Positions 32,282 to 41,228 of a stretch of DNA of 64,000 bases are shown here, piece by piece. Source of the DNA: Aquiflexum sp. TKW24L. GTDB taxonomy: Bacteria; Bacteroidota; Bacteroidia; Cytophagales; Cyclobacteriaceae. Under the pieces are notes generated by a model, which made no database searches, was not told where the DNA came from, and saw only the letters and a list, made by a program, of their open reading frames with translations. Where the stretch lies: assembly GCF_023502205.1 (NCBI RefSeq), contig NZ_JAMFLG010000011.1, positions 1 to 64,000 on the forward strand, given 5' to 3'. Position 1 is the first letter of the stretch. Each line of letters starts with the position of its first letter. The translations under genes were made by a program, and so were the position numbers.

Positions 32282-33748
32282 ATGAAAAAACCCAAAAAAG
32301 AATCTTCTGACCAATCACGGCGGAATTTTATAAAAAACGCAGCCATAGCTTCTTCCATCTTTATTGTTCCCCGTCACGTCTTGGGAGGCGTTGGATTTAC
32401 AGCTCCAAGTGACCAATTGAACCTCGCTGCCATCGGTGCCGGTGGCAAAGGAACAAGCGACATTTTCAATGCCTCTGTGAATGGACGCGAAAGGGTCGTG
32501 GCTTTGTGTGATGTGGATTTTTCGGGTTCTGCCAAAAAATCTGTGGAGAATTTTCCCAAAGCAAAACTCTACGCGGATTACAGGGAAATGCTGGAAAAAG
32601 AAAAAGACATCGATGCCGTGACCATTTCCACTCCTGACCATGTGCATGGTCCGGCAGCAGCTTTTGCCATGGCAAGGGGAAAACATGTCTATGTTCAGAA
32701 ACCCATGACACATAACATCCGGGAAGCAAGAATGCTGACCGAAATGGCAAGGACCAACAAAATTGTCACCCAAATGGGCAATCAGGGCGCCTCCAATCCC
32801 CTGCTTGACATGGTCAAAAAATGGGTTGATTCAGGGAAATTAGGGAAAATTTCCAAAGTGCAGATCTGGACCAACAGGCCGGTATGGCCTCAGGGAGGAC
32901 CTTTTCCTGCCTCTGATCCAAGCTCAAAGCCTAGCGCCCTCAATTGGGATCTTTGGCTAGGACCTGCACCAGAGATTCCTTTCACTCCCAACTTACACCC
33001 CTTCAACTGGCGTGGATGGTGGGATTATGGAACTGGAGCTTTGGGAGATGTGGGATGCCATTTGATCGATATTCCATTCAGAACACTTGGACTTCATTAT
33101 CCAAAAGATGCGGAATGCAGTGTTGGGTCTGTTTTCTCCAAAATGTGGACACCGGATTACAATCCTGAGGGTTGTCCTGCATCCTCTTTTATCACTTTGC
33201 ATTTTGCTGCTACGCAAAAAAGCCAATCTCCTATCGAAATGACCTGGAGTGATGGCGGCATCAGACCTTCGCACCCTGATATCATTCCTGCAGACCACGA
33301 TATCGGCGGTGCAAACAGTGCCAACGGCGTCATGATTATCGGGGAGAAGGGAATCATCACCACCAACATCAACGACAGCTCTCCGCTGATGCCAAAGTTG
33401 TATATGAACGATGGCACCACAGAATTTGGGCCGGACAGGTTGGAAAATCAGGAACCTGAATATGGCCACCAACGCAAGTGGGTAGATGCCATCAAAGCCG
33501 GATTTGAAAGTGCCGAACACAAGGGGTTAACGTCCTCTTTTGATTATGCAGGACCGATGACTGAGACGGTTTTGATGGGAAATCTTGCCATCCGAAGCTA
33601 CATGCTGAGAAGGGAAAACAGCAAAGGGCAGATGGAATTTTTTGGCAGAAGGAAATTGCTTTGGGATGGGGAGAACATGAGAATCACCAATCTTGAAGAA
33701 GCCAATCAATTTGTCGGCAGAACATACAGAAAAGGTTTTGAGGTATAG
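32282..33748 (+). CDS. Tat-exported Gfo/Idh/MocA-family oxidoreductase
   Basis: A 488-residue protein with a twin-arginine signal (SRRNFIKNAA at 13-22). The Rossmann motif is AAIGAGGKGTSD (about 51-62), and the family signature reads VQKPMTHN instead of the usual EKP. The C-terminal part has the HPFNWRGWWDYGTGALGDVGCH region typical of the large Bacteroidota/Planctomycetes subfamily. It uses NAD(P) on sugars or cyclitols. Tat export implies the protein leaves folded with its cofactor bound. The isomerase gene lies 186 bases upstream on the same strand; the gntP-like permease follows. Confidence 0.9.
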   Translation: MKKPKKESSDQSRRNFIKNAAIASSIFIVPRHVLGGVGFTAPSDQLNLAAIGAGGKGTSDIFNASVNGRERVVALCDVDFSGSAKKSVENFPKAKLYADYREMLEKEKDIDAVTISTPDHVHGPAAAFAMARGKHVYVQKPMTHNIREARMLTEMARTNKIVTQMGNQGASNPLLDMVKKWVDSGKLGKISKVQIWTNRPVWPQGGPFPASDPSSKPSALNWDLWLGPAPEIPFTPNLHPFNWRGWWDYGTGALGDVGCHLIDIPFRTLGLHYPKDAECSVGSVFSKMWTPDYNPEGCPASSFITLHFAATQKSQSPIEMTWSDGGIRPSHPDIIPADHDIGGANSANGVMIIGEKGIITTNINDSSPLMPKLYMNDGTTEFGPDRLENQEPEYGHQRKWVDAIKAGFESAEHKGLTSSFDYAGPMTETVLMGNLAIRSYMLRRENSKGQMEFFGRRKLLWDGENMRITNLEEANQFVGRTYRKGFEV

Positions 33749-33801
33749 CACCTCAATTCCTTTTTTGCTTTTATTTAAACCTATCCAACCCATAACCAGC
33801 C

Positions 33802-35130
33802 ATGTTGACCCTACTGATTATTCTATTTGCATTGGCGCTCATCCTGATAGCCATTGTCAAGTATGATATCCATCCGTTTTTAGCCCTATTTGTAGGCGCA
33901 ATTGTATACGGACTATTATCCGGTATGCCGGTGGATCTGATTCTCAAGTCCATAACGGATGGTTTTGGGGGAGTTTTGGGAAGTATCGGTTTGCTGATAT
34001 TGTTGGGCGTGATAATGGGTACTTTCTTGGAAAAAACAGGAGGGGCCTTGGTCATAGCAGAAAAGATACTTTCTTGGATTGGTGAAAAATCCGTGACCGT
34101 AGCTATGTTGCTGAGTGGTTATATCCTTTCTATTCCGGTATTTGGCGACAGTACTTTCATCATGCTGAATCCCATCAGCAAATCCCTTTCGCTCAAAAGT
34201 AAAGTTCCCTATGCTGCGACAACCATTGCTGTGGCTTTGGGAGCCACTGCAAGTCATTCTCTTGTGCCGCCTACTCCGGGACCCATAGCAACAGCGGGGA
34301 TCTTGGAGGCTGACTTGGGAATGATTATCTTTTGGGGTTTGATTGTAAGTTTGATCACACTGGTCCCAAGTTACTTTTTTATCAGAAAAGTATGTTTGAA
34401 AATCCCCCTTGAACCAAAAGTTGCTGAGGTGGAGGTGGGGAAAACTATTCCAAAACCTCCTACAGCATTTTCTTCATTTTTGCCCGTAATTGTTCCTTTG
34501 ATTCTGATTATTCTTGCCTCAATAGCCAAATATCCAACTTTGCCTTTTGGGGAAAATATGTTTACTACTGTAATCCTGTTTGTGGGTAGCCCGGTAATCG
34601 CTTTGCTGATAGGAGCATTTTTGTCTTTCACTTTACCGGCAAAGTTTGACAGGAAGTTATTATCCTCCACGGGTTGGATCGGTGAGGCCATGTTGATTGC
34701 TGCACCTGTGATATTGATAACCGGTGCCGGTGGGGTTTTTGGCAAAATGCTTCAAAACTCAGGAATCGGTGACATGGTAAGCGCCAATATGAGCAGTGCC
34801 AATTGGGGTATCTTTCTTCCTTTCTTGATTGCCTTTGCCCTGAAAACTGCTCAAGGCTCCTCTACTGTGGCGATGATTACCACAGCTTCAATTATTGCGC
34901 CGCTTTTGGTGAGTTTGGGTCTGGATTCGGAGACAATGCGGGTGTTTGCGGCTTTGTCAATCGGTGCGGGCGCGATTGCGATTTCCCATGCCAATGATAG
35001 TTTCTTTTGGGCAGTCACCCAATTGTCAGGCCTTTCGATCAAGCAGGGAAATCAAACGCATAGCTTGGGAACGCTGATCATGTCAGTTACAGCGATTTCG
35101 GTGATTTATTTGATTACGCTTTTTGTTTAA
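33802..35130 (+). CDS. GntP-family gluconate:H+ symporter
   Basis: A 442-residue protein with 12 or so hydrophobic segments. It has the GntP/DsdX-family features GSIGLLILLGVIMGTFLEKTGG (about 54-75), SGYILSIPVFGDSTF, and ATASHSLVPPTPGP. Known members carry gluconate, idonate or D-serine. It is convergent with an SDR gene that resembles gluconate 5-dehydrogenase, which favours a gluconate-type substrate (inference). The 154-base gap behind it has a GACGGAAGACAG-like low-complexity piece and no convincing terminator. Confidence 0.9.
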   Translation: MLTLLIILFALALILIAIVKYDIHPFLALFVGAIVYGLLSGMPVDLILKSITDGFGGVLGSIGLLILLGVIMGTFLEKTGGALVIAEKILSWIGEKSVTVAMLLSGYILSIPVFGDSTFIMLNPISKSLSLKSKVPYAATTIAVALGATASHSLVPPTPGPIATAGILEADLGMIIFWGLIVSLITLVPSYFFIRKVCLKIPLEPKVAEVEVGKTIPKPPTAFSSFLPVIVPLILIILASIAKYPTLPFGENMFTTVILFVGSPVIALLIGAFLSFTLPAKFDRKLLSSTGWIGEAMLIAAPVILITGAGGVFGKMLQNSGIGDMVSANMSSANWGIFLPFLIAFALKTAQGSSTVAMITTASIIAPLLVSLGLDSETMRVFAALSIGAGAIAISHANDSFFWAVTQLSGLSIKQGNQTHSLGTLIMSVTAISVIYLITLFV

Positions 35131-35284
35131 AGGACGGAAGACAGAATACTGATGTAACCAGCTTTCTAGCCATTGAGCATGAAATGGATGGGATGATTTT
35201 GTTTTTTTTACCACTTACCATTCACCTCCCACCTCTAAATACTTCCTACATCCTCATTCAGAATTTTACATTCTTCATTCCAAA

Positions 35285-36076
35285 TTATCTCGCTGTCCAG
35301 CCACCATCCACCGTCAGCATCGAACCAACCATATATGTTCCGGCGTCACTTGCCAACAATAAGGCTGCACCCTGGATTTCTTTCAGATGGCCCCATCTTC
35401 CCAAGGCAGTGGCTCCTACCACAAATTTCTTTCCCTCTTCGGTATCTGCAATGGGCAAATTCATTTCTGTGAGAAATGGCCCCGGACAGATAGCATTGAC
35501 CGTGATATTGAAAGGGGCCAATTCCAATGCCAAGGCGCGGGTCATCTGGACAACTGCACCTTTGCTTGAGGCATACGGGGTCCGGTTGGCCAGTCCTACC
35601 AAGCCGAGAGTACTTGCCATGTTGATGATGCTGCCTTTGCCGGCCTTTTTCATAAATGGCGTCACAGCCCTGTTGCAAAGCCATGTTCCGGTGACGTTTA
35701 CATCCATTACTTTTTTGAAATCGGCCTCACTCAATTCGTCAATTGCGCCACGTATATTGATTCCGGCGCTGTTGATCAGGATGTCTATCCTGCCAAACGC
35801 TTCCATGGCAGCATTGGCCATTGCTTCTGTCTGCTCCTTGGAGGAAACATCAGCCGAAAAAGAAATGGCTTTGATGCCATAGGCTTTTTCCAGTTCCAAG
35901 GCGGACTCAGCTCCGACAGCCCCGTCCCGACTGACCAACATGACATTGGCACCTGCTGAAGCCAAGCCTGCGGCCATGGCCAAACCGAGCCCTTTGGACC
36001 CTCCGGTGATGATGGCGGCTTTGCCACTCAGGTCAAAAAGCTTGATTCCGGGTAATTCACTGACTGAAGTATTCAT
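35285..36076 (-). CDS. SDR-family oxidoreductase, gluconate 5-dehydrogenase-like
   Basis: A 263-residue classical short-chain dehydrogenase. The cofactor motif TGGSKGLG is at 20-27 and NSAGIN near 94-99. A conserved Ser precedes the YxxxK pair (YASSKGA) near 160, and the C-terminus has DGGWTAR. The N-terminal LFDLSGKAAIITG resembles gluconate 5-dehydrogenases. Together with the convergent GntP permease this suggests oxidation of an aldonate, but SDR specificity is hard to read from sequence. It is the last gene of a minus-strand operon with a sugar isomerase and a cytochrome-fused dehydrogenase. Confidence 0.88.
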   Translation of the reverse strand: MNTSVSELPGIKLFDLSGKAAIITGGSKGLGLAMAAGLASAGANVMLVSRDGAVGAESALELEKAYGIKAISFSADVSSKEQTEAMANAAMEAFGRIDILINSAGINIRGAIDELSEADFKKVMDVNVTGTWLCNRAVTPFMKKAGKGSIINMASTLGLVGLANRTPYASSKGAVVQMTRALALELAPFNITVNAICPGPFLTEMNLPIADTEEGKKFVVGATALGRWGHLKEIQGAALLLASDAGTYMVGSMLTVDGGWTAR

Positions 36077-36117
36077 ATTTTTATCTTAAATGAATGTTGA
36101 TTAATTTTTATTCCAAT

Positions 36118-37221
36118 TTATTTACCAAGCCCCAATTCGCTCTTGCTGTACCGGAGACTGGCGAGGACATTTGCTTCTTCAAAACCAAGCCGCTGCTCTG
36201 GTTCTAGGTTACGTGTATAAGGCAACTCCCCGGAAAAGGATTTCTCCCTTACCATTTTGAGAATTCCGGCAAGTTCAGGACCCGATATGTTATCAAATGT
36301 GGCCCAATATTCTTCTTCCAGACAGGGGATTTCCAAAGGGTCTCTTGTGATCATTTCCAAGTTGAAGGTAATGTTGGGGTTATATTTCCTGCAAAGTTCA
36401 ACTCCTTTTTTGAGGTCGACTATCCCTTCTCCAAGCGGAACCTCAGACAGCAAAAAGCCTTTGGAATAGGATTTGACGCCCATATCCTTAATATGGGTGG
36501 AAAATGAATAAGGAGCCAAAAGGTCGATGACATCTTCCGATTTTTCGAGAAGGGAATAATTGTTTCCAAAATCCAAAGTTACTCCGATCCATCCGCTGTC
36601 CAGTCCTTTGATGATTTCGACCAATTCAGCCGCGCGCCAGTCTTTGTGGTTTTCGACTGCTAGTTTTATTTTATGCTTCCTTACAATGGGCTCCGCAAAC
36701 TGAAGTGATAGTATGGATTTTGCTTTGAAATCAAGAAATTCAGCCTCCGTTTTGAAATTTTCATACCTCCTACCACTCAGGCAAACAGTCCTCAGGATTG
36801 TCGCACCTGCTTCTTTTGATGCCAAAACTTCCTTCTCAAATTTGTCAATCTCAGCCTTTGACTTAGGCAAACCAATACTTCCTTCCAGGTACATTCCAAG
36901 CTTTTCCCTTTGGTCCCTTACTTTTTGGGCAAAATCAGAGGTCCAGTTATTGACTCCAACCTGTACGCCCCCGGCTCCGATCTGATGGCAGTGGTTGATG
37001 AGTTGGAGGGCATTTTCGAAACCCGGATATTTTTCGCTTGGGAATTTCGAATTCCACCTTGCTCCATAGGAGTGGACCACTATTCCCATCGAAACCCCTT
37101 CAAAATTCATGGAAAAAGAAGGCAATGGAAAAGCCATCGCCAATGCTGCCAATCCTGTTTTTTGTATGAAATTCCTTCTTTCAGAAGAAAAGGAGGAGGT
37201 GTGATTATCGGAGGCTCTCAT
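36118..37221 (-). CDS. Exported sugar phosphate isomerase/epimerase-like protein
   Basis: A 367-residue TIM-barrel protein. An N-terminal SSERRNFIQKTGLAALAMAF segment looks like a twin-arginine signal. The barrel includes VVHSYGARW, GAGGVQVGVN, KLAVENHKDW, GVTLDFGNNYSL and FNLEMITRDP, matching the Glu/Asp/His/Glu metal sites of the xylose isomerase-like family. The gene lies between the dehydrogenase (17 bases upstream) and the SDR (41 bases downstream). Likely acts on a sugar produced or consumed by these neighbours. Confidence 0.83.
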   Translation of the reverse strand: MRASDNHTSSFSSERRNFIQKTGLAALAMAFPLPSFSMNFEGVSMGIVVHSYGARWNSKFPSEKYPGFENALQLINHCHQIGAGGVQVGVNNWTSDFAQKVRDQREKLGMYLEGSIGLPKSKAEIDKFEKEVLASKEAGATILRTVCLSGRRYENFKTEAEFLDFKAKSILSLQFAEPIVRKHKIKLAVENHKDWRAAELVEIIKGLDSGWIGVTLDFGNNYSLLEKSEDVIDLLAPYSFSTHIKDMGVKSYSKGFLLSEVPLGEGIVDLKKGVELCRKYNPNITFNLEMITRDPLEIPCLEEEYWATFDNISGPELAGILKMVREKSFSGELPYTRNLEPEQRLGFEEANVLASLRYSKSELGLGK

Positions 37222-37238
37222 ATAGGCGGAATGGGTTT

Positions 37239-39788
37239 CTAGTTAGGTTTGAGGACAGACAAAGAGTCGGTATGTCGGATAAGTTCGGGAGCGGTCCATG
37301 GATACACCCTTCCCTGCGAGGTATGACGGGTAGAGGAAACAGTTCTGCCGCTGATGGCAGGAGCTTGGTTTCCCCATTCATTTCGGATATAGGTCAAGAT
37401 TGCCGCGATGGAAGCGTCATCCATGGTCGAATGGGCGGGCATGACGGGAAGGATTTCCGGAGCGTCATATTTTTTACCTGATACTTCCAATGGACCTTCC
37501 ATGCCATGGAGGAGGATGAGGGAAAGCCGGATTTCATCACCGATCACCCATTCCGAAGCAGCCAACGGCGGTCCCATCCTGTTGACTCCAGCGCCGTCCG
37601 AACCGTGACAACCGGCACAGGTTACCAGGTATTTTTGCCTGCCCAAAGCAAACTGTTGCATCCCTTTTTCATCAAGAGAATTGGCTGACATTTCTAACAA
37701 TTTTGGCGTATACCCCGGCCAAGAAAACATGGATTTCAGCATCTCAACTCTTGCAGGTTCGATTTTAAGGTCAGTTCTTTTAAACAATGGAGGTTCTTTT
37801 TTCAAAGCCAAAGGCCCTTTTGTTCTACTATTTGCTGCTTGGATGGCCATTCCGGTAAGGACGACCTGATGTTTCCAATCCGAATCCTTAGGAGAATCAT
37901 CCAATATTGTCAGTAGGCTTTCCAGTTCTTTTGGATCTCTTTTCTTGACAATGGAAACAGTCAGCATTTCCAAAAATATCTCTTTGGCTGGATCTGTTGT
38001 CTTCCAATTTTCAGATATCCATAACTTATCCAAGAAATCAAATTCTCGGTTACCAAGACTACTCATGACCGCATCCCTGACCAATGCATTTTCCCCAAAG
38101 CGGGAAATTATTTTTTCCAATATTCCCGAAGCATCCTCTTTATTCAGGGCATAACCACTCAAAGCCATTTGCAGAGAAACTTCAATGGGAGCATCCATTA
38201 CTTTGGAGGTCAATAATTGTCCGAGTTTGGTCTGAATGGTTTTATCTTGGAGTGCAAAAATTTCCAAAAGCCTTATTGCGGTATTTTGTAGCAAAATGGA
38301 TGGATCATCAAGTAAGTCGAAAAGCAAGTCTGTTGCTATCAAACCCATACCTTCCAAAGTCCAAAGTCCGTGGAACCTGCCCAATTCGGATTTTCCGTTT
38401 CGGACCAAGTCTTCCAAATCCGATTTTATGGATACATCCTCCCGCTCGACCAAGAGTCTTTGGGCCATGTCCCTGTGCCAGCCATCAGGATGAGAAAGGC
38501 GCTTGATTAGGTCCATGGAGCTTTCTTTGGAAAGTTTTGGATTTGGAGAAGGTTCCCAAACTTCCGGAACAATCCGCCAGATTCTGCCCAAATGAACAGG
38601 AAACACCAAGTCTCGCTTCAATGTCTGCTCTCTCAAATAGGGAGTCACATAAGATCCATGTTGCACCATTCCCCTATACATGTCAGCAATATACATTGCG
38701 CCATCCGGTCCAATAGTTGAATTAACAGGCCGGAAGCGTTCATCGGTGGAGGCCAAAAATTCTTTACCCGGGTTTGGGTCAAAAGCCTCTAAGAAAATAC
38801 CATTTTGTTTGACGACGTTCCTTTTTACAAGGTTTCCAGCATTTTCGCAGACAAAAGCATTACCATAATATTCCTCTGGAAATAATGTGCTCCTGAATAC
38901 GAGTGGAGAACATGCAGATGTAAATTCAAGAAGTTTTCCTTCTTCATCCAAAGTACCGGGGATATAACCCCTGTTCACAGCAAGATTTGGTCTTATCGGA
39001 AATATCCGCCGGTCTATCGTCAGTCCATGGTCAATTCCGGTGGAAGGGGAGTGGTTTTTGTTTCGGGAAAGGTAATTGGCAGGAACGAGATCGGCATGCA
39101 ATTGGGACCAATTGTAATTGTAAAACAACCTTCCCTGATCGTCATGGCTGATACCCCATTGTCCCCGGGCTTCGGTGCTGTCCCGGACCCATTCTCCGCC
39201 TAGGTTTTTGTACCGCAACTTTGACTTCACATTGTAATACCAGTTGTCAATATTCCTCAAAAGGCCATTGTCGGAATGCTCAGGAATGCCATTTTGGGAA
39301 TAAGTAGAGTCCAAAAGTACTTTTGAATCTGCCTTCAGGTCACCATCTATGTCTTTTGTGATCCAAAGGGAATTGTTCTCTGCGACTAGGGCACCACCTT
39401 TTATAAGTCCCAAAGCCCTCGGCATGATGAGACTGTCAAGGTAGATGGTGCTTTTGTCCATCACTCCGTCGCCATCTTCGTCCTCCAAAACAGAAATTCT
39501 ACCGAGAGGTTGCTGCTCTTCAGTACCATCGATGTCGGTCATAAAACCCCTCATTTCGACTACCCAAAGCCTGCCATCTTCATCGAATGTCAGGGCTATC
39601 GGATCCTGCACCATGGGTTCAGCCGCGACCAATTGTATTTTAAATCCCTTTTCGATTTCAAAAGTCTCGAGTTCTTCTTGGGGTGATTTTGGCGGAGAGG
39701 AATCTTCCCGAAAAGGAGCCTTCTTTTCTGAGCATTGGCTCAAAATTAGAATAGAGAAAAGGAGTAAAAATTTCCGGATAATAGGCAT
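37239..39788 (-). CDS. PVC-type haem-binding lipoprotein dehydrogenase (second paralogue)
   Basis: About 849 residues from the ATG at 39788, chosen because it starts a lipoprotein signal (ILILSQC lipobox, Cys near 19); the frame extends to 39833. A propeller of the membrane-bound dehydrogenase type covers about 40-400 (QDPIALTFDEDGRLWVVEMRGFM; MYIADMYRGMVQHGSYV). HEAT-like helices follow to about 690. A cytochrome c domain has CAGCHG near residue 722 and MPAHSTM as the likely Met region. It is a distant paralogue of the gene at 14028-17060. First gene of the operon with a sugar isomerase and an SDR, so it probably oxidises a related sugar in the periplasm. Confidence 0.86.
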   Translation of the reverse strand: MPIIRKFLLLFSILILSQCSEKKAPFREDSSPPKSPQEELETFEIEKGFKIQLVAAEPMVQDPIALTFDEDGRLWVVEMRGFMTDIDGTEEQQPLGRISVLEDEDGDGVMDKSTIYLDSLIMPRALGLIKGGALVAENNSLWITKDIDGDLKADSKVLLDSTYSQNGIPEHSDNGLLRNIDNWYYNVKSKLRYKNLGGEWVRDSTEARGQWGISHDDQGRLFYNYNWSQLHADLVPANYLSRNKNHSPSTGIDHGLTIDRRIFPIRPNLAVNRGYIPGTLDEEGKLLEFTSACSPLVFRSTLFPEEYYGNAFVCENAGNLVKRNVVKQNGIFLEAFDPNPGKEFLASTDERFRPVNSTIGPDGAMYIADMYRGMVQHGSYVTPYLREQTLKRDLVFPVHLGRIWRIVPEVWEPSPNPKLSKESSMDLIKRLSHPDGWHRDMAQRLLVEREDVSIKSDLEDLVRNGKSELGRFHGLWTLEGMGLIATDLLFDLLDDPSILLQNTAIRLLEIFALQDKTIQTKLGQLLTSKVMDAPIEVSLQMALSGYALNKEDASGILEKIISRFGENALVRDAVMSSLGNREFDFLDKLWISENWKTTDPAKEIFLEMLTVSIVKKRDPKELESLLTILDDSPKDSDWKHQVVLTGMAIQAANSRTKGPLALKKEPPLFKRTDLKIEPARVEMLKSMFSWPGYTPKLLEMSANSLDEKGMQQFALGRQKYLVTCAGCHGSDGAGVNRMGPPLAASEWVIGDEIRLSLILLHGMEGPLEVSGKKYDAPEILPVMPAHSTMDDASIAAILTYIRNEWGNQAPAISGRTVSSTRHTSQGRVYPWTAPELIRHTDSLSVLKPN

Positions 39789-39980
39789 GAAAGGGTTTGT
39801 TGCTAATCGGAGCAAAATCTGATTTTCAAGCAATCAAGTCCCTGAAAATCATAATGTAGCTCAAACCCAAATTGCAATTTATTCCCCTGATACACAAGCA
39901 TCTTTTACAGAGGCGGAAAAAAATCCGATTGGCTGATAATATTCCACCTGAATTAATTTAAACTCGTTTGGATTACAAAC

Positions 39981-41228
39981 CTAAAATGAAGTACAGGCTG
40001 TGATTTCCTTTCTTCCAATTTTTGGCATTTCCAACCAATCGGTGATTTTGAAATCATTAGAATGGCAAAAAGGACAAGAATGGACCATTCCCAATGCGTC
40101 TATATAAAAACTGAATTTTCCTCCTGACATACAGCCAACTCGTCTTTGGTGGTATCCATGATACATGACAGGAGGGAAGTGGTTGTTTTTCGGATCGTGG
40201 TTGAAGGCTACAAACAACTCTTCCATAACACTGATTTGGTCCGGTAGAAGCATCACTTCTTTGTTTCTGTAATGGCCTTCGGCTCTTGGTTCGAGCCATT
40301 GAATGAAGTCAGCTCCCAAATTTTCACACAAAGAAGTGTGCTTCGTCAAGAATTCTTCAATTGCATTTTCGCGGGTGATACATACAGAAATGGCAAGGGT
40401 GAGTCCCGCATTTACAGTTGCTTTTGCCGCATTGATTGCATGTCCAAAAGCATCTTTATGCCCTCTGAATTTGTTGTTTATTTCGGCATCATGGTGGTCC
40501 AGACTCACGACCACACCTGTTGCCCCAGCATCTTTCAGGCGTTTTGCTTTCGCCTCTGTCAGGTTAAATCCTGAAGTCAAAATCCACCATTCGGTACTTT
40601 TTTCTCCTGATCTGATCAGTTCCACCATATCCTCAAACCGCACCATGGGCTCTCCACCACTAAGGGAAATATGGCCCAATCCATTATACTGGAGTTTTTT
40701 GACGATTTCCTGAAGTTGGGGTAGGGTAAAAGTTTCTCTCAGATTGAGGTTGTCCCATTCGAAGCAATGCTCACAACGCATGGGACATTTGGTCGAAATC
40801 GCAAAATTTACCTGTTGATGGGCATTGATAGGAGTGAAATGAGGAACGTAGCGGTTTAACTCTGTCAAGATAAACCTGTCAAAATTTTTGGATGGAAAAG
40901 GCGGTAAATATAGCCCAAACCAATACTGCTTGTTTTTGACACTGAACTTTCTCCTGCCATTTTTTGCAAATGCTTTCTCTTTGAATTCCTGTAATCCACG
41001 CAGCGCGGTTCTTGTTTTCTTAATTGATTTGTAGGCACGGAAGGCGAGGAGGGCCATATGGAGATTGACCCAAATACCTACCCATATCGTAAGGAAGTAT
41101 CCCGGCACATTCCGCTTTTGCAAGGGAGTGGCTTCGGAAGGGTTAACTTCTACCATGTCCGGAAAGATTAGCCTTTTGACACCCGGTGTTTTGATTACAG
41201 TTTCTTCCATTTCCGGATTATTTAGCAT
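39981..41228 (-). CDS. Radical SAM protein with membrane-proximal N-terminus
   Basis: A 415-residue radical SAM protein. The [4Fe-4S] motif is CPMRCEHC (Cys148, Cys152, Cys155), followed by HISLSGGEPM, the usual SAM-binding GGEP. A hydrophobic segment near residues 43-63 could be a membrane anchor, unusual for the family. The C-terminus has extra cysteines (CMSGG, then CPFC) that could hold a SPASM-like auxiliary cluster. The start overlaps the stop of a lipoprotein gene by 11 bases, so the two are coupled. The substrate is unknown; the partner lipoprotein is a candidate. Confidence 0.85.
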   Translation of the reverse strand: MLNNPEMEETVIKTPGVKRLIFPDMVEVNPSEATPLQKRNVPGYFLTIWVGIWVNLHMALLAFRAYKSIKKTRTALRGLQEFKEKAFAKNGRRKFSVKNKQYWFGLYLPPFPSKNFDRFILTELNRYVPHFTPINAHQQVNFAISTKCPMRCEHCFEWDNLNLRETFTLPQLQEIVKKLQYNGLGHISLSGGEPMVRFEDMVELIRSGEKSTEWWILTSGFNLTEAKAKRLKDAGATGVVVSLDHHDAEINNKFRGHKDAFGHAINAAKATVNAGLTLAISVCITRENAIEEFLTKHTSLCENLGADFIQWLEPRAEGHYRNKEVMLLPDQISVMEELFVAFNHDPKNNHFPPVMYHGYHQRRVGCMSGGKFSFYIDALGMVHSCPFCHSNDFKITDWLEMPKIGRKEITACTSF

